DNA of 5,333 bases. Source: Planctomycetota bacterium. GTDB lineage: Bacteria; Planctomycetota; Brocadiia; Brocadiales; Brocadiaceae. Below the pieces are notes generated by a model that worked only from the letters and a program-made list of their open reading frames with translations, had not been told where the DNA came from and did no database searches. How positions within the stretch are numbered: the first letter of the stretch is position 1; each line of letters begins with the position of its first letter. Positions 1 to 5,333 of this stretch are shown here, piece by piece. Where the stretch lies: positions 1 through 5,333 of the forward strand of contig JAHFOW010000198.1 in the NCBI GenBank assembly GCA_023261465.1. Direction: 5' to 3'. Both the position numbers and the translations under genes were made by a program.

Positions 1-223
1 ACAACGGGTGAAAGAAAATCATGTTAAAGAAGTTATCATGGCAACAAATTTGAACATGGAAGGCGATGCTACGGCTTTGTATGTTCATAAAAAGTTGTCT
101 TTATTAGGAGTACGGGTTACGCGGCTTGCCCGTGGATTGCCGACGGGAAGTTATCTTGAATATGCAAATACTGCTATGGTTGCAGACGCCATGAGCGGTA
201 GAAATGAAATGTTGGTTTCTTAA
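1..223 (+). CDS. recR: Recombination mediator RecR, C-terminal fragment (5' end outside window)
   Basis: This is the last 73 codons of RecR, a roughly 200-residue DNA-binding protein. With RecF and RecO it loads RecA onto SSB-coated single-stranded gaps during recombinational repair in the cytoplasm. The reading frame is open to the left edge (codons from base 2), so the GTG at base 8 is an internal valine and not a start. The visible part covers the end of the Toprim domain and the C-terminal region. It includes the family-typical ATNLNMEGDATALYV stretch (compare ATNPTVEGEATA in E. coli), then GVRVTRLARGLPTGSYLEYA and the terminal MSGR segment. The gene ends with TAA at 221-223. The N-terminal helix-hairpin-helix and zinc-finger parts lie outside the window and cannot be judged. 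recR is often found with dnaX and a YbaB-family gene upstream, but that side is not visible. Identification is from recognised family motifs. Confidence 0.95.
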   Translation, partial: QRVKENHVKEVIMATNLNMEGDATALYVHKKLSLLGVRVTRLARGLPTGSYLEYANTAMVADAMSGRNEMLVS

Positions 224-308
224 TATGAATAATCTGGAGTAGTATAGTCCAGCCAAAGCCCTCCTTTTTTGATTCATCTGGTTATGAAGTTAAGGTTGTT
301 TTTTATGG

Positions 309-315
309 AAGGTGA
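309..315 (+). promoter_or_regulatory. Shine-Dalgarno of rpoN
   Basis: AAGGTGA lies 6 bases upstream of the ATG at 322. It supports that start over the in-frame ATG at 328, which would sit 12 bases away. An out-of-frame ATG at 305 opens only a six-codon reading frame ending in TGA at 323-325, and is probably chance. Confidence 0.7.
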
Positions 316-321
316 TGTTTC

Positions 322-1767
322 ATGAAAATGCAGTCGTATTTATTACCACAACTTCAACAAAAAATGAAGTTGTCTCCTCAAATCATTCAGTCGATTGAGA
401 TTTTGCAGTTGCCGCTCTTAGCCCTTATTGAACATGTGCAGCAGGAACTGGCAGAAAATCCCGTGCTTGATGAGGTTGTGGATGAGAAGAAGGATGAAAA
501 TGCCGGAGAAGGAGACGAGACTGCCCGACTTTCAGAAAGCGAAAATGCTGCGCCGGTTGACGAATTGGACAAACTGGGAGAAATTGCTGAGGATTGGCGC
601 GATTATTATTCACAAACAACTGTTAGAAGAAATAATTATCTGGAAGAGCGTGATCAGAAGCAGGAAGCGCTGGAAAACACGGCTGCCAAACCAATGTCTC
701 TTCATGACTATTTAATGGGGCAACTGTCATTGATAGATATACCGCCTCGTCTTGTCGAGACATGCGAAAATATTATTTATTCTATTGATAAAACAGGTTA
801 TCTCGCCGGTCCCCTGGAAGAAATTATGCAGTCACTGGAAAAACCCCTTCCTATCGAGGATGTTAAAGAAGCCTTGCGGATTATCCAGTCCCTGGAACCG
901 CCCGGCGTAGGGGCCAGAAACCTCCAGGAATGTTTAATATTACAACTGGACAAACGAGACCCAAACTATCCGTTGATGAGGGAACTGCTCCTCCATCACC
1001 TGGAAGATATTGAAATGAGAAAGTATCCGATGATAGCCAAAAAAACGGGATACGGACTGGAGGTAATCAAAAAACAGGTAGAGTTTATCCGCACGTTGAA
1101 TCCCAAGCCAGGGTCTATTTTTTGTGACGAAACAATTCCGTATGTTGTTCCGGAAGTAAAGGTAGAATATATTGACGGAAAATATGAGGTATTTCTGATC
1201 GATAACGCAAACCTTCCCCATTTGCATATCAGTTCTTTTTATAAAAGATTTCTCGGAGAAAATGGCGCTGACACCACGACGCGCCAGTACATCCAGAAGA
1301 AAATCGAATCAGCAAAATGGCTTATTGATGCTATAGAACAGAGACGAGGCACCCTGTATAAGATTGCATGCAAGATTGTCGAATTGCAGAAGGGTTTTCT
1401 AGACGAAGGAATTCATCACCTTCGGACACTTAAGATGCAGGATGTCGCAGATATCGTCGGTGTGCATGTTTCCACGGTTAGCCGCGCCATTGCCCATAAA
1501 TATATTCAGACGCCACAGGGTATATTTGAGATGAAGTTTTTCTTTACCGGTGGTTTTCAGAACGTGGATGGCACCATGGAATCGTGGGAGTCTATCAGAC
1601 AGAAGCTTTCAGATATTGTTGCAAAAGAAGATAAGTCCGGTCCGCTGAGCGACGAAGAAGTCGCAGATAAATTACGCGCATCGGGTGTTGATATTGCCCG
1701 GAGGACAGTTACAAAATATCGTCGAATCATGAAGATACCATCTTCGAGACAAAGGAGGGAATATTAA
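322..1767 (+). CDS. rpoN: RNA polymerase sigma-54 factor RpoN
   Basis: This alternative sigma factor directs core RNA polymerase to -24/-12 (GG/GC) promoters. Those promoters open only with an AAA+ enhancer-binding activator. The length of 481 aa is normal and all regions are present. Region I is at residues 1-50, rich in Gln and Leu (PQLQQKMKLSPQIIQSIEIL), and makes the activator contact. Region II is an acidic linker at about 50-100 (VVDEKKDENAGEGDE). A core-binding domain spans about 120-300 and includes LEPPGVGARNLQECL. The DNA-binding domain carries a helix-turn-helix at about 371-391 (DVADIVGVHVSTVSRAI), then KYIQTPQGIFEMKFFF. The RpoN box is at 459-468 (ARRTVTKYRR; consensus ARRTVAKYRE), which reads the -24 element. 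The gene starts at ATG 322 with a good SD and ends with TAA at 1765-1767, directly against the next start. The usual proteobacterial followers hpf and ptsN are absent. No defects are visible. Confidence 0.98.
   Translation: MKMQSYLLPQLQQKMKLSPQIIQSIEILQLPLLALIEHVQQELAENPVLDEVVDEKKDENAGEGDETARLSESENAAPVDELDKLGEIAEDWRDYYSQTTVRRNNYLEERDQKQEALENTAAKPMSLHDYLMGQLSLIDIPPRLVETCENIIYSIDKTGYLAGPLEEIMQSLEKPLPIEDVKEALRIIQSLEPPGVGARNLQECLILQLDKRDPNYPLMRELLLHHLEDIEMRKYPMIAKKTGYGLEVIKKQVEFIRTLNPKPGSIFCDETIPYVVPEVKVEYIDGKYEVFLIDNANLPHLHISSFYKRFLGENGADTTTRQYIQKKIESAKWLIDAIEQRRGTLYKIACKIVELQKGFLDEGIHHLRTLKMQDVADIVGVHVSTVSRAIAHKYIQTPQGIFEMKFFFTGGFQNVDGTMESWESIRQKLSDIVAKEDKSGPLSDEEVADKLRASGVDIARRTVTKYRRIMKIPSSRQRREY
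1752..1758 (+). promoter_or_regulatory. Consensus Shine-Dalgarno of the small lipoprotein gene, inside the rpoN 3' end
   Basis: AAGGAGG is a full consensus match 9 bases before the GTG at 1768. It is embedded in the codons for the last residues of RpoN (RQRREY). It is the strongest ribosome binding site in the window and is the main evidence that the short downstream frame is a real gene. Confidence 0.8.
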
Positions 1768-1974
1768 GTGAAACGGGAAAAAAACGTACTACCTGTCATC
1801 CTTTCAATCGTGGGCGTAATTGCTCTTTTTCCTTTAACGGGTTGTTCTGCCACGGACAAATATCATAACAAACGAAAAATGGATATTATTGGAAAGGACG
1901 TTGACGCTGTTCACAAGGACATTGATAATGTCCTGGGTCTTGATGCCTCCTCCCCTTTATTAGAAAAAGAATAG
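1768..1974 (+). CDS. Small predicted lipoprotein, function unknown, coupled to rpoN
   Basis: This is a 68-residue protein that I do not recognise. Residues 1-6 are basic and polar (MKREKN). A hydrophobic stretch follows at 7-22, then a lipobox LTGC at 23-26. This is a classic type II signal peptide, so Cys26 would be lipidated and leave a mature chain of only about 43 residues anchored to a membrane and facing the periplasm. The mature part is charged (DKYHNKRKMDIIGKDVDAV) and could form one amphipathic helix, followed by a GLDASSPL tail. The GTG start touches the rpoN stop (TAA then GTG, no gap) and has a consensus SD. Translation coupled to rpoN and a shared transcript are therefore likely. 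No terminator is visible after TAG 1972-1974. The lipoprotein call rests on the signal; no enzymatic domain could fit, so a structural, adaptor or envelope role is more plausible than catalysis. I see no proven link to sigma-54 function. Confidence 0.8.
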   Translation: MKREKNVLPVILSIVGVIALFPLTGCSATDKYHNKRKMDIIGKDVDAVHKDIDNVLGLDASSPLLEKE

Positions 1975-2280
1975 GCTCCACAGGCAAAGACGGTAAAATC
2001 AAGCGTTGTTATCACGACACAATGAGGGAACCCTTACATAGCCATAATTGTTAAGTGCACAGTTTAATGTACAGCAACTTCCAAAAAGAATTTTGACATT
2101 ATTCCTTGTTCGGGTTAGGCCATGGATGTTTCATTTTATTTAAGCGGGTTTTGCGACGGTGTTGGCAGGACAAGCGTCTCGCTTGTTCCGAGTGCCCATC
2201 AAAACACAATTCGTAAACCATATACAATTATGCCTTCCTCTGGAAAAATTCTACGCCAAATTCCAAACAGCATGTAACTT
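1975..2280 (+). other. 306-base intergenic region without a gene
   Basis: No convincing reading frame, tRNA or transposon end is visible on either strand. Three things stand out: a strong imperfect palindrome at 2164-2196 (listed separately), a short imperfect direct repeat at 2051-2062 and 2064-2074 (TTAAGTGCACAG / TTAATGTACAG), and two weak promoter hints for the downstream operon. The first hint is a perfect -35 hexamer TTGACA at 2093-2098, but the best -10 at the right distance is poor (TAGGCC, 2116-2121). The second is a good -10-like TACAAT at 2223-2228, but it has no good -35 upstream. I saw no GG-N10-GC sigma-54 promoter. The region must end the rpoN unit and start the deacylase unit unless transcription reads through. 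I found no intrinsic terminator with a T-run. Confidence 0.6.
2164..2196. repeat. Imperfect palindrome, REP-like dispersed repeat candidate
   Basis: The core is a perfect 7-bp stem: ACAAGCG at 2170-2176 pairs with CGCTTGT at 2180-2186 across a TCT loop. It extends by a G-T wobble (2169/2187) and a G-C pair (2168/2188). GGCA (2164-2167) then pairs with TGCC (2193-2196) after a 4-base bulge on the right arm (2189-2192). Without an extra T at 2187 and the GAG near 2190-2192, the two arms would be almost exactly complementary over 13 bases. This suggests a decayed copy of a longer perfect palindrome. No T-run follows it on either strand, so it is not a standard rho-independent terminator. Only one copy is in this window, so calling it a repeat is inference. 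Confidence 0.5.
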
Positions 2281-3861
2281 ATGAATTGTGATCTTATTAT
2301 AAAAAATGGAATGCTCATCGATGGAACAGGTATGCCCGGAAGGTATGTGGATATCGGTATCCGTGATGACAAGATCGTATTTCTTGACAAGAATATCCCT
2401 GTCTATACCTGCCCAACCATTGATGCCGGTGGTATGATTGTCGCCCCTGGATTTGTTGATATCCATTCCCATAGTGATTTTTTGTGGCTTGTCCGTCCGG
2501 AAAGCGATAGCAAGGTGCTTGACGGCGTAACAACGGAGATCTGTGGGAACTGTGGTTTATCAGCCTTTCCTTTACGGGGAAAGGTATTGGAAAGACGGGC
2601 GCAGGGACTTGCAAAGTATGGCATTGATCTTACCTGGCAGTCTGCTGCGGAATTTTTTAATGTGGCAGAAAAGGCCAAAAGTTCCATCAACAGGGCATTC
2701 CTTGTTGGCCATGGAAATATCAGGGCGTGTGTTTTGGAATATGATAATAGAAACCCTGAACCTCACGAACTACGCCAAATGTGCAATGATCTCAGAGAAG
2801 CTATGGAGTCCGGGGCGTATGGTATGACGAGCGGCCTGATTTATCCCCCCGGTTGTTATGCAACAAGGGAAGAACTCTCGGAAATGTGCACGGCGCTAAG
2901 GGGATACGGCGGTCTTTATGCAACTCACATGCGGAACGAAGGTGATACCATAGAAGATGCCCTTGCTGAGGCAATCGAAGTATCAAAACGGTCTGGAGTC
3001 AGCCTGCAGGTTTCGCATCTGAAAACGTCAGGAAACCGCAACTGGCATAAAATTCAAAATATATACATGATCATTGAACGAGCCCGGAACGAAGGGGTTG
3101 ATATTACCTGTGACCGCTATCCTTACATCGCTGCTGCCACAGACCTGGACGTTGTTTTGCCCCACTGGGTGTATGAAGGCGGTACTGAGAAACAGATACA
3201 GAGATTAAAAGATGCAACCATGCGGAAACAAATTGTAAAAGAAGTAGAGGAGATACATGATAACTCTTTCTGGAATGGCGTGGTAATTTCGTCCGTACAT
3301 TTTGGCAAAAACAAATGGATGGAAGGAAAGACAATTACAGAAATTTCACGGGAACTCAAAAAACCTCCACTGGAAACGATCTTTGACCTGCTGATAGAAG
3401 AAGACACCCGGGTAGACATTTTTCTCTTTAGTATGTGCGAAGAGAATCTGGAAAAGATACTGGCCTGGGATTTTGTCTTTGTTGGTTCAGATAGTTCAAT
3501 GCGCGCTGCGCAGGGAATATTGAGCGAAGGCAGACCGCACCCGCGGAGCTATGGAACATTTTCCCGTGTTCTGGGGAAATTCTGCCGTGAAAGGAATCTC
3601 CTTTCCGAAGAGAAGGCCATCCAGAAAATGACGGGTTTACCTGCTCTAAAAGTTGGTTTGGAGAAAAGGGGGATAATAAAGGATGGGTATTTCGCAGACA
3701 TAACTATTTTTAATCCCCGGAAAGTTATCGATAAAAGCACATTTCAACATCCCCATCAATACTCAGAAGGAATTGAATACGTGATCGTGAATGGAAAAAT
3801 TGTTGTTAACAAAGGCGCACATACCGGAATATTGAATGGCCGTATCTTGAGAAAACAGTAA
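2281..3861 (+). CDS. N-acyl-D-amino-acid deacylase (D-aminoacylase), amidohydrolase superfamily
   Basis: This is probably a zinc hydrolase that removes the acyl group from N-acyl-D-amino acids in the cytoplasm (no signal peptide); the exact substrate cannot be read from sequence. The 526 aa are typical for the family. The N-terminus (DLIIKNGMLIDGTG) is the usual small beta-sandwich strand of amidohydrolases. Metal-site residues line up with known D-aminoacylases: HSHSD at 62-66, Cys91 in GNCG (the bridging cysteine), His216 in YATHMRNE, His246 in QVSHLKTSG, and Asp404 in VGSDSSM. DRYPY (278-282) and HPRSYGTFSRVLG (420-431) are also family hallmarks. The C-terminus returns to the beta-sandwich (YFADITIFNP, VIVNGKIVV). 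ATG 2281 is the only possible start because an in-frame TAA lies at 2275-2277. No Shine-Dalgarno is visible. The following CYTH gene begins 4 bases after the stop, which suggests one operon. A related activity such as N-acyl-D-glutamate deacylase or another cyclic amide hydrolase is possible. Confidence 0.9.
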   Translation: MNCDLIIKNGMLIDGTGMPGRYVDIGIRDDKIVFLDKNIPVYTCPTIDAGGMIVAPGFVDIHSHSDFLWLVRPESDSKVLDGVTTEICGNCGLSAFPLRGKVLERRAQGLAKYGIDLTWQSAAEFFNVAEKAKSSINRAFLVGHGNIRACVLEYDNRNPEPHELRQMCNDLREAMESGAYGMTSGLIYPPGCYATREELSEMCTALRGYGGLYATHMRNEGDTIEDALAEAIEVSKRSGVSLQVSHLKTSGNRNWHKIQNIYMIIERARNEGVDITCDRYPYIAAATDLDVVLPHWVYEGGTEKQIQRLKDATMRKQIVKEVEEIHDNSFWNGVVISSVHFGKNKWMEGKTITEISRELKKPPLETIFDLLIEEDTRVDIFLFSMCEENLEKILAWDFVFVGSDSSMRAAQGILSEGRPHPRSYGTFSRVLGKFCRERNLLSEEKAIQKMTGLPALKVGLEKRGIIKDGYFADITIFNPRKVIDKSTFQHPHQYSEGIEYVIVNGKIVVNKGAHTGILNGRILRKQ

Positions 3862-3865
3862 CTTA

Positions 3866-4513
3866 ATGATTACAACCAAAAAAACAGAAATTGAAGCAAA
3901 ATTTGTCTGCCCTGATGGCCTTACCCTGGATACCATACTCGATACTATGCAAAGTATGGAACTCCAGTACGCCAGGGAAACACCCTGCTTTCAGACAGAT
4001 ACCTATCTGGATACCCCTGAATACACACTTCTCAAATCATTTACCGCCTTGCGTATACGTCAGCGAGGGGGAAACTACGTAGGCGCGTGTAAATCGTCGG
4101 GATCTCAAATGGGCGCTATTTTTGAACGCAGGGAGTGTGAGTGGACACTTTCCGGCGATGAAATAAAACTTTGGACTGAGGAGAAAAAACCGTCAATCCC
4201 TCCATCAATTCTTACTGAATTCAGTCTCCACGGACAAACGGTGAGAAAGGTACTGGTCATCGAGACGCAACGTTCTACCGCCATAATCAGGGGAAATGAA
4301 GGGCTTAAAATAGAGTTATCCCTGGATGATGTAACCTTTCGGGGACATAAAGGCAAACAGTTTTACCGGGAGATAGAGGCTGAACTGATGGATGGGTCTT
4401 TTGAACAATTTAAGGATATTGCCAATCGTCTCCAAAACCTTCTCCATCTGCAGACAGCGATTGATTCGAAATATAAACAGGGTATGATACTCGTTGGGAA
4501 GTACAGTGGCTAA
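3866..4513 (+). CDS. Stand-alone CYTH-domain protein (triphosphate tunnel metalloenzyme family)
   Basis: CYTH proteins fold into an eight-stranded beta tunnel that binds triphosphate compounds with Mg or Mn. Members include class IV adenylate cyclase (CyaB), thiamine triphosphatase and inorganic triphosphatase (YgiF type). The 215 aa make one CYTH domain with no CHAD partner. The signature ExExK is at 8-12 (EIEAK). Other expected tunnel residues are Tyr47/Asp49 in TYLDTPEY, Arg63/Arg65 in ALRIRQRGG, Lys76 in ACKSSG, the ERRE cluster at 87-90, Glu150 and Asp154 in KIELSLDDV, Glu169/171/173 in REIEAEL, and SKYKQG at 201-206. The metal-binding set therefore looks intact and the protein is probably catalytic. 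The start ATG 3866 is the only option: an in-frame TGA lies at 3848-3850 with no start codon between. No clear SD is present, so translation may depend on ribosomes finishing the deacylase 4 bases upstream. Inorganic triphosphatase is my preferred guess; an adenylate cyclase role cannot be excluded. Confidence 0.88.
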   Translation: MITTKKTEIEAKFVCPDGLTLDTILDTMQSMELQYARETPCFQTDTYLDTPEYTLLKSFTALRIRQRGGNYVGACKSSGSQMGAIFERRECEWTLSGDEIKLWTEEKKPSIPPSILTEFSLHGQTVRKVLVIETQRSTAIIRGNEGLKIELSLDDVTFRGHKGKQFYREIEAELMDGSFEQFKDIANRLQNLLHLQTAIDSKYKQGMILVGKYSG

Positions 4514-5333
4514 GCTGGTCATTTTCATTTCATATCTCTTCGTGACATTTGCCGGTTACTGGCTTGCCCATCTCAATCTTTCTTATTTAAAAAAATACGG
4601 AGACTTAATTCCACCAGAATTTGAAGGATATATAGACCAGGCGTTACTCAGAAAAACCAGAGACTATATTGTTGAAAATACAAGGTTTGAAATAATCACA
4701 TCCATTTTTCATGCAGTCCTCACCGTAATATTTCTCTTTGGTAATTTTTTCAATATTTATAATTCCTGGATTGTGTTTCTCAAAGTGCCTTTTGTTTTTT
4801 CCGGGTTGATCTTTTTTCTTCTGTTACTCTGCGCAGAAATTATATTAACTATCCCCTTTAAACTTTACCACACGTTTAAAATTGAAAACAAATACGGATT
4901 TACCACAACAACAAAAAAATTGTGGATAACCGATTTGTTAAAATCTACCGCGCTATCTGTCATTCTTATGGCAATTGTAATTTCGGCGGGACTTTTTATT
5001 GTCCATGCAAGTCCGAATTTATGGTGGTTTTGGGTATGGTGCCTTTTTCTTACCTTTAGCATCATGATTATGTACATCTTCCCGTATGTTATAGAACCCC
5101 TCTTCAATAAGTTTACGCCCATTGAGGACAAAAAACTCCAGGAATCCATTCGTGATCTCATGGAAAGGGTTGGAATAACGGTAAAAAGAATATTTAAGAT
5201 GGACGCATCAAAAAGGACAAAACACACAAATGCCTATTTTACGGGTATTGGAAAGGTAAAAAGGATTGTGTTATACGATACCCTCCTGGAAAAAATGGAC
5301 AACGATGAAATCCTGTCTGTCCTTGCACATGAA
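4506..5333 (+). CDS. M48-family membrane metalloprotease (Ste24/CAAX protease type), 3' end outside window
   Basis: This is an open frame of 276 codons with no stop before the window end. It matches Ste24-like zinc proteases, polytopic membrane enzymes that cleave prenylated CAAX proteins in eukaryotes and have poorly known substrates in bacteria. The N-terminal domain is visible: YGDLIPPEFEGYID (31-44), ENTRFEI (57-63), FKIENKYGFTTTTKKLWITD (124-143), and hydrophobic segments near 4-25, 64-85, 94-118, 147-168 and 173-196. The catalytic domain begins with IEPLFNKFTPIED (196-208), then MDASKRTKHTNAYFTGIG (232-249) and KRIVLYDTLLE (252-262). The window stops after His275-Glu276, the first half of the expected HExxH zinc motif. 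The preferred start is GTG 4506, 4 bases after GGGAAG (4496-4501) and overlapping the CYTH stop by 8 bases. TTG 4494 is the only earlier option after an in-frame TGA at 4485. The overlap implies translational coupling. Confidence 0.9.
   Translation, partial: MAKLVIFISYLFVTFAGYWLAHLNLSYLKKYGDLIPPEFEGYIDQALLRKTRDYIVENTRFEIITSIFHAVLTVIFLFGNFFNIYNSWIVFLKVPFVFSGLIFFLLLLCAEIILTIPFKLYHTFKIENKYGFTTTTKKLWITDLLKSTALSVILMAIVISAGLFIVHASPNLWWFWVWCLFLTFSIMIMYIFPYVIEPLFNKFTPIEDKKLQESIRDLMERVGITVKRIFKMDASKRTKHTNAYFTGIGKVKRIVLYDTLLEKMDNDEILSVLAHE

Noticed and set aside
235..270. Possible rho-independent terminator after recR: CTGGA (234-238) pairs with TCCAG (248-252), with a T-run at 265-270.
   Set aside because: The stem is only 5 bp with a 9-base loop, and the T-run begins 12 bases after it. 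This is too weak and too far for a standard terminator.
2001..2016. Small hairpin (GTTGT / ACGAC) just after the lipoprotein gene as its terminator.
   Set aside because: It has a 5-bp stem including a G-U pair, and no T-run follows.
1974..2054. An alternative-frame extension of the lipoprotein (about 25 codons after the stop, including GKDGKIKRCYHD) that might indicate a frameshift.
   Set aside because: The 68-aa frame ends naturally, no slippery site is visible, and the extension matches no family I know and stops quickly. Chance is simpler.
2093..2121. Sigma-70 promoter starting from a perfect TTGACA at 2093-2098.
   Set aside because: No acceptable -10 hexamer occurs at 16-18 bases; the best is TAGGCC. 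A single hexamer match in AT-rich DNA is expected by chance.
2163..2178. Sigma-54 promoter, because TTGGCA begins at 2162 in the gap upstream of the deacylase.
   Set aside because: The base pair ten positions after the GG is GT and not GC, and the downstream TTGC element is missing. These bases are better explained as part of the palindrome.
4865..5227. A 120-aa minus-strand reading frame.
   Set aside because: It lies wholly inside the M48 protease gene, whose plus-strand product carries clear family motifs. The minus-strand product resembles nothing known to me and has no RBS or neighbours.

Overview
This window looks like an ordinary chromosomal stretch of a Gram-negative-type bacterium of moderate GC. 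All recognisable genes lie on the + strand. No rRNA, tRNA, CRISPR array, insertion sequence or phage gene is visible. The RpoN helix-turn-helix has the wording GVHVSTVSRAI followed by KYIQTPQGIF. From memory this resembles planctomycete sigma-54 proteins more than the proteobacterial form (MHESTVSR). A planctomycete, possibly of the anammox (Brocadiales) type, is therefore a tentative guess; no gene in the window proves it.

Layout: (1) bases 1-223 hold the C-terminal third of recR, cut by the left edge. (2) After a 98-base gap comes a full-length rpoN (sigma-54, 481 aa). Its stop codon abuts the GTG start of a 68-aa predicted lipoprotein, which has an excellent Shine-Dalgarno inside the end of rpoN. 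(3) A 306-base non-coding stretch (1975-2280) holds a strong imperfect palindrome at 2164-2196 that has the shape of a dispersed REP-like repeat rather than a terminator. (4) A tightly packed second group runs to the right edge. It contains an N-acyl-D-amino-acid deacylase (526 aa), a stand-alone CYTH/triphosphate-tunnel protein (215 aa) 4 bases later, and a Ste24-type M48 membrane metalloprotease that overlaps the CYTH gene by 8 bases. The protease gene runs off the window exactly after the His-Glu that begins its HExxH zinc motif.

How the genes may work together: recR (recombinational repair) and rpoN (promoter recognition) are housekeeping genes that happen to be neighbours. The lipoprotein is probably co-translated with rpoN. 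The deacylase, CYTH protein and Ste24 protease have spacing typical of one operon, but no single known pathway links an N-acyl-D-amino-acid hydrolase, a triphosphate-binding enzyme and a membrane protease. Cell-envelope turnover or salvage is one speculative theme. I found no convincing new biological system. The points most worth a second look are the coupled lipoprotein, the palindrome and the unusual three-gene operon.
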